Of a stretch of 64,000 bases of DNA, positions 45,239 through 56,553 are shown one piece after another. The position numbers and the translations under genes were made by a program. Source of the DNA: Corylus avellana. Taxonomy: Eukaryota > Streptophyta > Magnoliopsida > Fagales > Betulaceae. The notes under the pieces were generated by a model that made no database searches, had not been told where the DNA came from, and saw only the letters and a program-made list of their open reading frames with translations. Location of the stretch: positions 15,770,963 through 15,834,962 of the forward strand of contig NC_081545.1 of the NCBI RefSeq assembly GCF_901000735.1. Direction: 5' to 3'. Every line of letters starts with the position of its first letter. Positions within the stretch are counted from its first letter, which is position 1.

Positions 45239-46616
45239 TGATAAGTGCCAAATATTGCATACTTGGACCCCTTTATTTATATTAGTTAACCCTTTAACTG
45301 TGTCGTTATTTAATACTTTGTGTTAGTTTTGTACTTTTAGTATTTTGTAGGTCGTTGAAAAAAAACTACAGCTTTAAAGGGAAAAATGCGAAGTTTGGAA
45401 GAAAGCATACTTTGAGAAGACCTAGATGATGTGGTTAAGTTCAACCAAATCCAAGGAAAATGTTAAATCGGATTAAAGATCAGATTTGATTAAAGATCAG
45501 GATAAGATTTCGGATCGGGTTCAAATTCAGATTCTGTACACATCTCAGTATTTTGATCATAACTTTTCTCTCAATTGTCGGATGGAAGTGATTTAAACGG
45601 CATTGGAAGGCTAACTCAAAATACTACAATTCGTTGTGAAATAGGATTTTCCTAATTCGGACGGCTACTATGCCAAAATCGCCCCGCAATTAAAGGATAC
45701 AAATCTGGAAGAATCCTATTCCGATTTCAAACTTCTATTTTGACAGGAGACAGACCTCCGAATTATCTAGGTTTAATAAGGCTTCTAGGACTTCCCAAAA
45801 CCTATAAATAAACTTATTTGCATTCAAGAAAAGATATAGAATTCCAGAGAGCAAAATTCTACAGTTTTTCTCTTTTTAGTTTAGATTTTATTTTTATGTG
45901 GAGTTAAATTTTCAACTAAGGTTGGGGATGAAGCCTCACCGATGAAGAACATCAATACTTTTATGTAAGTCTTTATTTATTTGATTTTATTGGGTTTAAT
46001 ATTTCAATTGTTTTACTTCTTTTCAATGTGTGGAGTGATTCTTGGATATCTTTTGTGATTCAAGGATACACTTGATGATTTAAGATAATTTCACATAATT
46101 GATTGCTTGATTTTATTTGCCTAAATAATTGGATATCCCTTGTAATTTGTTCTACAGATACATTTGGTATTTCAATTAAGATTTGATATCTTTTGTGATT
46201 TACGGATACATTTGATAATTTAATTGATATTGGATTCCTCTTGTGATTTGCGCAATGAATGGATACATTGGATGATTTGATTAATTGTTGAAGCATAGTA
46301 AAACATAATTAAGATTTTAATTGTGAGAACTTCAGATTAATATTGATAAACATGGAAGTATGTTGTTATGATTCAGTGAGTATGAATTCTCAAATCTTAG
46401 TATTTTATCTCTTAGTTTATTTTAATTAGTTTATGTTTGTCTTTTAATTTCAAAATTCAAAATTCAAAACCTTTTGGAACTAGGTTAGGATTTAATTAGT
46501 TTAGATTTAAATTGCTCTTTCAAAAATGCAATTCTCTGTGGGTTTGACCTCGCACTTGCAATCCATTAAACTACAATCGATTTGTGCACTTGCAAGTTAA
46601 ATAAATTTGCACAACA
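45239..46616 (+). repeat. LARD copy 1, 5' LTR (1378 bp)
   Basis: TGATAAGTGCCAAATATTGC to TTTGCACAACA. Contains three to four degenerate minirepeats of GATATCTTTTGTGATT...GGATACATTTGATGATTT type at 46040-46290. Confidence 0.93.
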
Positions 46617-46623
46617 AATTTTT

Positions 46624-46641
46624 TGACGCCGTTGCCGGGGA
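46624..46641 (+). promoter_or_regulatory. tRNA-Asp primer-binding site of LARD copy 1
   Basis: TGACGCCGTTGCCGGGGA, one mismatch to the tRNA-Asp complement, eight bases after the LTR. Confidence 0.88.
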
Positions 46642-47070
46642 ATTGATTATTTTTTGAAACCAATTTATTTCTAAATTAGTTTTATTCTTCTACTAGTTAT
46701 AATTATGATTTTATTTTTCTGCAATTTGTTTTGTTTTATTCATGTTACTAATTAAAAAAAAAAAAAGATTTTTCTTGTTGTTTTTTGTTTTGTTTGGCTT
46801 GTTTTACAGTTTTGCCGCAGCACCTTCCGCACACTAGCGCGATCGAGGGCACTCACAACATAGGCAGCAACTGCAGCAGTTCTGTAGATTTTTGCCAAAA
46901 ATTTATTTTTGGTCATTTTTGTGAGTTTTTAAATTTTAGTTTTATTTTATTTTTTGTTAGTTAGTCGTTTTTTTTTTGTTTTAGTTTATTTTATTTAAAA
47001 CTAAAAAAAATAATAATAATTAAAAAAAAAATTGGTTAATGTTTTGTGTGGGATATCTGCATGCTAAAAA

Positions 47071-48370
47071 GTGAGGGGAGGCATAAATTTTCATTTTAAT
47101 GATTTTAATGCATCTCCTAGTTATAGGACACCAACTCCTACCAACTACCCTCAAAATTTTTACCCACATAATCTATGTTCATACTGCTCCAATCCTTATC
47201 ATCATTATAGTGATTGTCCATCATGGGGACACGCTTCTAATTTTTCATATGAATAAATGAACACCAGTTTCTCCAGTCCAGGGTTTGATTCAAATTCCAA
47301 TTATTACAACCCGGACTGGAGCAACCAATCTAATTTCTCATGGTCAGCTCAAGCTACAGGAAATTATGCTCACCAATTTGATGAATTGCACCATTGAGAA
47401 TATCCGCAGTTCGATCATCAAGCTCAACCTCTTGTTTATCAGTCTACCACTCAAGTGCCACAGCCTGCACCACAGTCATCACTGGAAGCCATGATGAAAA
47501 CATTAAAAGAAAAAGTCAACCAGTCCAACTCCCAAGCTATACAAGAGCTAAAAGATTTCACCAAACAAACCCTACAAGAACTGCTTCAAGAGCTCAAAGA
47601 TGCAAATACTCATGCTACCGCAGGGATGGAAGAATGGATTGGCCAGAGTGAAAATGAACACCCATCTAAACATCAACTTGACCCAATGACTCAATATTGG
47701 GACAATGAGAGCATAGGGGATAACAATAAAGAAGAAGAGTTTCAAAGTCAGTTGAAGGCTTAAGGACACTACATCATTGATGAGGATGACTCCGGAAATT
47801 CTTATCATGAGCATATCCAAGCTACCTCCAACTTTGAAAGAGAGGAAAGTGCTACTAGAAATTATCTTCCTAAAGATGAGGAAATTGTGGATAACAAAGA
47901 GGAGATCGCAGAGCAAGTTGAGCATGTTCAAGTCACCACCACACTTGAGAGTGAGAAAATTGTTGATAACATTGAGGAGGAAGAAAAAGAAGAAGAAGTT
48001 GAGCACCCTGAGCAAATTGAGCACCATGAGAACAGTGAGCCCCAACAAATCCTGATATGCCTAGTGACATGGAAGTGAGTACTAAAGCTTATGCCTGCGT
48101 CGCTGTCCCTCTTGAGACACATCAAGAGCCCAAAGGTACATCGCCTGAATGTCTCAAAGAGCCATCTTATGTCAAGATATTCAAGGACTTGTGCACACAA
48201 GCACACAAATCTAGGAATCACTTTCCTAAGAAGATCCTTCGAAGCAAGCTAGTCTACATAAGATGGCGACACATCCTTCCAGAGTGCTATGAAGTTTTGA
48301 AGAAAAATGGGTGGAAGGGATTGGTTGGACATTCGCATGATCGGGGAAAACGCTGTAAAGTTTTCTTCCC
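47071..48370 (+). pseudogene. LARD gag-like protein remnant (copy 1)
   Basis: 47071-47256 encodes an N-terminal part with CSYCSNPYHHYSDC, a CCHC knuckle. Broken frames through 47455-47763 (long helical segment with QAIQELKDFTKQTLQELLQELKD) and 47887-48078 (Glu-rich) follow. 48057-48370 carries MPSDMEVST, ETHQEPK, SRNHFPKKILRSK and KNGWKGLVGHSHDRGKR. At least three frame breaks are present. Same layout as copy 2 (33975-35100). No protease, RT or integrase lies between here and the 3' LTR. Confidence 0.78.
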
Positions 48371-48539
48371 CAGGTTATTTTCTGCACTTCACTTCACAAA
48401 TTCTTTCTTTCATTTTTCATTATATTGCATTTCTTTTTATTTGTTTTTGTTTCTAACAGTAATTAATCTTTTGATGTTTTGTTTCTGTGAAAAAATATTG
48501 CTGTTAGTTTTCGTTGACAAGTGTTTTGGTGTTTAAGTC

Positions 48540-49767
48540 TAGGGGACGCCCTAGCCTTGTTCACACTCAGATTTCCTTACTTTCGGTAATGTATTTCTAT
48601 ACTATACATTGATGGCAATGTGTAATTCAAGTTTGGGGGTATGAAAAAACACTTTGTCTGTTTATTTTTATTTGTCATTTTGTGTTAAAAAAAATAAAAA
48701 ATAAAAAATAAAAAAAATAAAAAAAATTGTGCTATGATGTTATCAAGTTTGAGTTAAATTGTAACTGTGATTTGCATTTCATTAGCTTGTTTAAAAGGTT
48801 GAACACATCATTATGTCATTAGGAGTTTGAGTCCTTTGACTTATTTTTGGGTAAAAGAGATTTCACTTGTTTTTAGATAAATTTTTATGGCACATTAGCA
48901 TGTTTTCTGTGAGGTATGATGTTTGAGCTTAAGCTTGTTCTCTTTGAGATTTGTTGGATGACCTATTGATTAATAACCATTAGCTTGTCGCGCAAGATAT
49001 AAAACAAAAAAAAAAAAAAAAGATCATGTTGAGTAACCGGACCTCTTGCCTTATTAAGCATCAAGTGTTACGTCAAAATGTGTGAAGTTCAGTGTTGATT
49101 TATGATATGGCTAATTTGACTTCGTAGCCTTTTTTACTTAAGTTAATAAGTCCTTAGGGATGTTCTACATCTAGTGCCCTAAAGCTACCTGGCTTGGGAG
49201 TCATTGGCCTAACACTTGTTATATGGGTCAATTAGAAAGTTTAAGGGAGTTAGACATTGCAGAGACTCTTTTTTTAAAAAATAATAATAAGGAAAAAAAT
49301 GCATATCTTGCCTTCGTTGTTTCATTTGATAGAGATTTTTACAAATTTTATAGAACTTGTCTTGAGTTTAAGCTGAAAGCTTCATGATTGTATGTTAATT
49401 ACACTTCACACATTTTAGAACATATGAGGGCTTAATTGTCCATTTATGAGTGATGTGATTCTGGATTTCCTTTTTATTCTGATGATGGTGTTTGCCTTTT
49501 TAAGTTTGCTCATGAATAAAAATCATGGTTTATGTGAAACTTCTTTCCTGTTCACAACATAGTGCTACAATGTTTGTGGGTATCATTTCTGTTAAGCCCT
49601 CATGAGACTTCACTCGTCCAGTAGGGATGCTTAGGGGTTTAAAAGACTTGTTGCATATGGTAAATGCAACCGACTCTCCCATGAAAGAGGATTTATGTTT
49701 CTTGCTTTCATTTTATTTTTCATTTTGTTTTGTTAAGGGACTAGCAAAATGTAAGTTTGGGAGTATT
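48540..49767 (+). other. LARD copy 1 noncoding interior
   Basis: Noncoding sequence shared with 35160-36441 of copy 2 (AACCGGACCTCTTGCC, TAGGGATGTTCTACATCTAG). It ends in the purine-rich GTAAGTTTGGGAGTATT before the LTR, the polypurine tract position. Confidence 0.75.
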
Positions 49768-51073
49768 TGATAAGTGCCAAATATTGCATACTTGGACCCC
49801 TTTATTTACATTAATTAATCATTTACCTGTGTCGTTATTTAATATTTTATGTTAGTTTTGTGTTTTCAGTATTTTGTAGGTCGTTGAAGAAAAACTACAG
49901 CTTTAAAGGGAAAAATGTGAAGTTTGAAAGAAAACATACTTTGAGAAGACCTAGATGATGTGGTTAAGTTCAACCAAATCCAAGGAAAAGGTTAAATCGG
50001 ATTAAAGATCAGATTGGATTAAAGATCAGGATAAGATTTCAGATCGGATTCAAATTCAGATTCTGTACACGTCTAAGTATTTTGATCATAACTTTCTTCT
50101 CAAATATTGGATTGAAGTGATTCAAATGGCATTGGAAAGCTAACTCAAAATAATACAATTCCTTGTGAAATAGGATTTTCCTAATTTGGACGGTTACTAA
50201 GCCAAAATCTCCCCGCAATTAAAGGATACAAATATGAACGAATCCTATTCCGATTTCAGACTTCTATTTTGACTGGGAGACAGACCTCTGAATTATCTAG
50301 GTTTAATAAGGCTTTTAGGACTTCCGTAAACCTATAAATAGACTTCTTTGCATTCAAGAAAATATATAGAATTTCAGAGAGCAAAATTCTACAGTTTTTC
50401 TCTTTTTAGTTTAGGTTTTATTTTTATGAGGAGTTAAATTCCCAACTAAGGTTGGGGATGAAGCCTCATCGATGAAGAACATCAATACTTTCATGTAAGT
50501 CTTTATTTATCTGATTTTATTGGGTTTAATATTTCAATTGTTTTACTTCTTTCCAATGTGTGGAGTGATTTTTGGATATCTTTTGTGATTCAATGATACA
50601 CTTTATGATTTAAGATAATTTGGTGTTTCAATTAAAATTGGATATCTTTTGTGATTTACGGATATATTTGATGATTTAATTGATATTGGATTCCTCTTGT
50701 GATTTGCGCAATAAATGGATACATGGGATGATTTTGATTAATTGTTGAAGCATAGTAAAACATATCTAAGATTTTAATTGTGAGAACTTCAGATTAATAT
50801 TGATAAATATGGAAGTATGTTGTTATGATTCAGTAAGTATGAATTCCCAAACCTTAGTATTTTAGCTCTTAGTTTATTTTAATTTGTTTATGTTTGTCTT
50901 TTAATTTCAAAAATCAAAATTCAAAACCTTTTGGAACTAGGTTAGGATTTAATTAGTTTAGATTTAAATTGTTCTTTTAAAAATACAATTCTTTGTGGGT
51001 TCGATCTCGCACTTGCAATCCATTAAACTACAATCGATTCGTGCACTTGCGAGTTAAAGAAATTTGCACAACA
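49768..51073 (+). repeat. LARD copy 1, 3' LTR (1306 bp)
   Basis: Same ends as the 5' LTR. About 70 bp shorter, mainly a missing minirepeat near 50620. Forms one arm of an inverted LTR pair. Confidence 0.92.
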
Positions 51074-51086
51074 AGTTAAATAAATA

Positions 51087-52335
51087 AATCCTAACCTAGT
51101 TCCAAAAGGTTTTGAATTTTGATTTTTGAAATTAAAAGACAAACATAAACTAATTAAAATAAACTAAGAGATAAAATACTAAGGTTTGGGAATTCATACT
51201 CACTGAATCATAACAACATACTTCCATGTTTATATATATTAATCTGAAGTTCTCACAATTAAAATCTTAGATATGTTTTACTATGCTTCAACAATTAATC
51301 AAAATCATCTCAAGTATCCATTCATTGCGCAAATCATAAGAGGAATCCAATATCAATTAAATCATCAAATGTATCCGTAAATCACAAACGTTATCCAATC
51401 TTAATTGAAACACCAAATATATCTATAGAACAAATCACAAGGGATATCTAATTATTTAGGTAAATAAAATCAAGCAATCAATTATGTAAAATTATTTTAA
51501 ATCATCAAGTGTATCCTTGAATCACAAAAGATATCAAAGAATCACTCCACACATTGAAAAGAAGTAAAACACTTCCAATAAAATCAGATAAATAAAGACT
51601 TACATGAAAGTATTGATGTTCTTCATCGATGAGGCTTCATTCCCAACCTTAGTTGAAAATTTAACTCCACATAAAAATAAAACATAAACTAAAGAAAACC
51701 TATACTAAAAAGAGAAAAACTGTAGAATTTTGCTCTCTGGAATTCTATATCTTTTCTTGAATGCAAAGAAGTTTATTTATAGGTTTAGGGAAGTCCTAGA
51801 AGCCTTATTAAACCTAGATAATTCGGAGGTCTGTCTCCCAGTCAAAATAGAAGTCCGAAATCGGAACAAGATTTATCCAGATTTGTGTCCTTTAATTGCG
51901 GGGGGATTTTGGCATAGTAACCGTCCGAATTAAGAAAATCCTATTTCCCAACTAATTGTAGTATTTTGAGTTAGCCTTCTAATGCCATTTGAATCACTTC
52001 AATCCGATATTTGAGAAGAAAGTTATGATCAAAATACTGAGACGTGTACAGAATCTGAATTTAAATCCGATCTGAAATCTTATCCTGATCTTTAATCCAA
52101 TTTGATCTTTAATCCAATTTAACATTTTCCTTGGATTTGGTTGAACTTAACTACATCATCTTGGTCTTCTCAAAATATGCTTTCTTCCAAACTTCGCAAT
52201 TTTACCTTTAAAGCTGTAGTTTTTCTTCAACGACCTACAAAATACTAAAAACACAAAATATTAAATAACGACACAGGTAAAGGATTAACTAATGTAAATA
52301 AAGGGGTCCAAGTATGCAATATTTGACACTTATCA
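51087..52335 (-). repeat. Inverted LARD LTR, inner end truncated
   Basis: Reverse complement of the LARD LTR from its start to about 130 bases before its end. The 13 bases before it (AGTTAAATAAATA) resemble the LTR end sequence AAGTTAAATAAAT seen at 46592-46604, suggesting a template-switch type junction. Confidence 0.9.
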
Positions 52336-52340
52336 ATGAG
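52336..52340. repeat. Target-site duplication ATGAG, right copy
   Basis: Exact match to 45234-45238. Confidence 0.85.
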
Positions 52341-52590
52341 CTAAAAGCTCTTAATGGGTCCATAGTCCCTGCCTATTGGGATGGGGTGTTCCCTGCACAC
52401 ACTCTTGATGGATACCACATATATGAGTGTGGAGGTGTTATCTCCTATGATACTTGGGTAGGTCTCTAAAGCACACATGAAAGCCATTTTATAGTATAAC
52501 AACAAAAGATGTAGATTGAGTACGGATAAGTTTAAAACTCTTAATGGGTCCATAGTCCCTCCTTCTTGGGATGAGGTGTTCTCTGCACAC

Positions 52591-55378
52591 ATTCTTGATA
52601 GGGGTGCAAAGGCGGTTACGGTTAGCGGTTAGTGGCAATAACCGCTAACCGTAACCGCCCTAGCGGTTAGTAAATTTCACTAACCGCAACCGATAACCGC
52701 TAGGCGGTTAGCGGTTAGCGGTTAGTAGCCGGTTAGCGGTTAGTGAAATAGATAACCGCCCGCTAACCGCTTTTTAAAAATTGAGCTTTTTTTTTTGGCT
52801 TTTTGGGGTTTTTTTTACCCTTATTTTTTTTTCTTGTATTTTTAATATCTTCTTGTGCCCAATTGCTATAAAAAGAGCCCATATTGAAAAATAAAAAATA
52901 TTTGACCCAAAATTTACATTTACTTGTACTTAAAAAAAAATTTCCTTAAATATTAAATCATAACTCGTTAACTTTTTTTTTTTAGGAAAAAAAAAAAATT
53001 CAACACAACATACAAAAAAAAGTTCAGAATTCAGATAACTATCACAACATATAAAAAATAAAAATAAAAAAAGTTCAACACAAAGCATATAAAATAAGTT
53101 CAAATAAAACATTAAATGATACAAATAGTCAAATAAAACATTAAAACTTCATCAATCTTCTCATTTGGTCCTCTAGCAAATCCTGTGGACATCAAAAGAA
53201 GAAAAGTTATAATATTAAACATAATAATATTAAGACACAAGCATGTACACATATCAAAAAGTGCTTAATATAATTGTATTGTAATTAAAATACTATGACA
53301 ATTCAAAAAATAATAATCTTCGTTACTAACAAACCTCTAGGAATGAGATTGATTAGGTTTAGTTTAAGGTTAGGAAGAGATGAATATATATGGGTATTAA
53401 AACGACGTAGTTTTGGCTTGTTCAATTTTAAAAAATTGTTCAACAAATGGTTAAAAAAATTGGTCAAAAAATTTGTTCAAAAAATGGTTCAATTTCTTTT
53501 TTCATAAAATGGTTTAAAAATTGTCAAAATAGTGTTCAAAAAAAATGAAAAATATATTAATACTTAAATTGTTGTTATAAGTAATTGTTGAATCTAATGC
53601 TAATTGCTTAATTTGACATTTTATGAATCACATTGTCATTGTATATAAATATTATGATTAAATATTTGAATTGTCATTGGATCATATGATTAAGTGTTGA
53701 TCTTATAAACTTACAAACAAACAAAAATACTTCAATTGTATTTATAAGTAACACATTGTTTAATCCAATGTCAATTACTTAATTTGATATTATATGAATC
53801 ATATTGTCATTGTCATTGTACATGAATAATTGATTAAGTATTGGAATTGTAATTGGATCATATAGTTAAGTATTTATCTTATACATTTATATTATTCAAT
53901 ATGCATATAATATAACTATACATTTATATTATTCAATATGCATATAATATAACTATAAGCAATTATATATATATATATATATATATAAAATTCAAAATTG
54001 TTCAAAATTGTTAATTTTCTTTTTTTTTTTTTCTTTCAAAAAATGGTTAAATTTCTTTTTCTAAAAAATGTTCAAAAAAAAAACATTAATACTTCAATTG
54101 TGATTATAAGTAACACATTGTTGAATCTAATGTCAATTACTTAATTTGATATTATATAATCATATAGTCTCATTAAATTATATCATATGATTCATATGAT
54201 TAATTATTTAAATTCTTATCATATTTACTTATAATCTTTTTTCTTTGAATTGAACTTAATATATAATGGTAAATGGCAATGTTCAAACTCCTAAATCCTA
54301 AATTCCTAAAGTATCTAATAATGCTTTAATTAAATTGTAGACTTGTAGTTATAAGTAACATATTGTTTAATTCAATTGAATCGATTGTGATTATCATTGT
54401 ACATGAATCATATGATTAACTTGTAGACTTATGACTTATGAGTTATGTCATATTATATATGTATTATTTATTATTATATAATCATATGATTTAATGATCA
54501 AATCATCATGTCATATAATCATATCAATTATAGTGATAATATATAAATTACTAAAATTATAATGATAATACATTAATACTTAAATTGTGTTTATAAGTAA
54601 CACATTGGTCATTATTTAATCCAATGTCAATTACTTAATTTGATATTATACGAATCATATCATCATTGTACATTAATAATATGATTCACTTGAAGTCTTG
54701 AATAAAGTATTTGAATTGTCATTTAATCATATGATTAACTATTGATATTATACGTTTATATTATTCATATACATATGTAGACTTATATAGACTTATAAGT
54801 TTATAACATACATTGGAAATAAGTCTCTAGATATTTAATTGTTGTATTAGTATGAATTAGTATACTTATGAGTTATGTCATATTATATATGTATAATTTG
54901 TTATTATATAATCAAATGATTTAATAATCAATCTCATGTGATATAATTATATAAATTATAGTGATAATATATTAATACTCAAATTGTGATTTAATTATTT
55001 TTTTTAAAAAATTGTGATTTAATGATCAAGTGATTATATGATATAATCATATAAATTATAGTGATAATATATTAATACTCAAATTGTGATTTAATTATTT
55101 TTTTAAAAAAATTATGATTTAATGATCAAGTGATTATGTTATATGTATAAATATTTTTATAATTATAATTATAAAAATATATTATATAAAAAGGCGGTTA
55201 GCGGTTACGGTTAGTAAACCCAATAACCGCTAACCGCTAACCGCTAGGCGGTTATGGCGGTTAGGCGGTTAGCGGTTAATGCGGTTAGACGGTTAGGCGG
55301 TTAGGCGGTTGGCGGTTATAGCGGTTAGCGGTTAGCGGGCGGTTAAAAACCGCCCGCCTTTGCACCCCTAATTCTTGA
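52591..55378. mobile_element. 2.77-kb non-autonomous hAT element
   Basis: The element is 52599-55370. Its ends are TAGGGGTGCAAAGGCGG and the exact inverse, CCGCCTTTGCACCCCTA. Perfect ATTCTTGA duplications lie at 52591-52598 and 55371-55378. Dense AGCGGTTAG/CTAACCGC arrays occupy the first 170 and last 175 bases. The interior is AT-rich without a transposase frame. The uninterrupted target is seen in the neighbouring tandem unit at 52411-52418 (ACTCTTGA). Confidence 0.96.
54823..54836. other. Paralogous empty site of the LINE insertion
   Basis: GTCTCTAGATATTT with flanks matching both sides of the LINE at 1993-5107 (upstream ACTTATAAGTTTA-type, downstream TTGTATTA and ATAATTTGTTA). Confidence 0.82.
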
Positions 55379-55750
55379 TGAACGTCACCTATGTGAGTGT
55401 AGAGGTGGTGCCGCTTCCTATGAAACTTTGGCAAGTCTCTAGAACACTCATAAAACCCAGAGGCGCATGGCCTGTATTAGGCGCCAACCCACTATAGAAC
55501 AACCCAATTTTCTTTATTTGATTTGATTTGACTTTTTGTTTATTTAATTTGATTTAAATTTTTATTTTTGGAGAAAGTTATGTGGATGATAAGTTTGTTT
55601 AACTTATTGATTTGGTCAAAAGAGTTTAACTCTACCACGATTCATTAAGTTCCTACTTATTTATCCTAGGTGTGGTTAAAACTTTCGGGTATCACATCGA
55701 TACATGCTTTCAATCTCTTTTTATTCTAATGTTTGTAGCATGTGGGGGAT

Positions 55751-56553
55751 TGTTATAATATTTGTTACAAACATTCATTTTTCAGTCATTTGAAAATGTT
55801 TTATCATTTGATAATATCTTCACGAATTTTTATAAGAAATACAAATCATCTTTAACAATTTTAGTTTATAACCGTTTGTATTTATTACTTGGTTATGAGA
55901 TATAACTTTTATGACCATTTATATCTATTACTTGGTTATGAGTTATTAAATAAAAATTAGTTTTAATAAATTTTTACCGTTTTGACCGTTACTATTTAAC
56001 AAGTTTTATTGTAGTTTGACAATTTGATTATTAACAAATGTTTTATCGTTTTTTAGTGTTATGACCATTTGGTTATTAATTATATAAAGAAATAAAACAT
56101 TCTCAATCCTATGGTAGAGTGAGTTTGCAACAAGAAAGAAAGAAAGGCAAACTCATTTTCTTTATAAAAGAGTTTTGTCCTATTTTAGAAGATCAATTGT
56201 ATAGAATTCGATTATATTCAATTTTTATTTTCTCTTTGCGGTTTTTTATCAAGAAAATCAAAGAGTTGTTCTACTAGTCTTCATTACTGGAAGTGCGTCC
56301 TTAACGAAAGTAGATGTTATAGTCTAATCCTGAAAAGTTGCGTGTCAAATGATCTGATCGCACTGAGTTATACATTCTGGGAGACACGAATCAACCTTTA
56401 AGGACAATGCTCTTGCGTGATTCTATAGCATTGTGAGATATTTTCATACTCTACTTTTTATCTCTTATATTTTATTTATTTTATTGTTAATTTTCATATT
56501 GTAATTATTTTATATCAATGAGAATTTGTGCATAACTAAAATTATTTCGAACA
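55751..56553 (+). repeat. 3' LTR of the PLA1-inserted Copia-like element
   Basis: TGTTATAATATTTGTTAC to TTATTTCGAACA, 803 bp, preceded by ATGTGGGGGAT. Its terminal bases now encode the artificial C terminus of PLA1 copy A. Confidence 0.92.

Larger units (their letters stand above)
45239..52335. mobile_element. LARD composite with two U3 outer ends (LTR+, interior, LTR+, LTR-)
   Basis: 5' LTR 45239-46616, interior 46617-49767, 3' LTR 49768-51073, then an inverted, inner-truncated LTR at about 51087-52335. The outer left end is TGATAAGTG, and the outer right end is its inverse, CACTTATCA. ATGAG flanks both. A normal insertion would end at the U5 side (TTTGCACAACA). The composite lies in the 3' noncoding part of the Copia-like element. 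Confidence 0.85.
52341..55475. repeat. Two tandem units of about 185 bp, the second split by a hAT element
   Basis: Unit 1 (about 52341-52527) and unit 2 (about 52528-52598 plus 55379-55475) share CTCTTAATGGGTCCATAGTC, GGTGTTC, TGCACACA, CTTGATG and ATGTGAGTGT-like words. They lie in the 3' noncoding region of the Copia-like element. Confidence 0.8.
40802..56553 (+). mobile_element. Copia-like LTR retrotransposon inserted in PLA1 copy A, with nested insertions
   Basis: LTRs 40802-41606 and 55751-56553, 5-bp flanking duplications (4 of 5 match) and a polypurine-type ATGTGGGGGAT before the 3' LTR. Removing the nested SINE, LARD composite and hAT leaves about 5.75 kb, normal for a Copia element. 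Its polyprotein is heavily decayed. By eye, the first 300 bases of the two LTRs differ at about 19 positions, so the insertion is old. I could not recognise a primer-binding site after 41606. Confidence 0.9.

Noticed and set aside
45239..52335. Reading the LARD composite as two independent elements inserted side by side in opposite orientation
   Set aside because: Two insertions would each have their own duplications. Instead one ATGAG pair flanks the outer ends and the inner LTR junction has none.
52611..52770. GCGGTTAG-type repeats that recall plant telomere-like or CRISPR-like arrays
   Set aside because: Units are irregular, in both orientations, without spacers, and confined to the ends of an element with hAT ends and 8-bp duplications.
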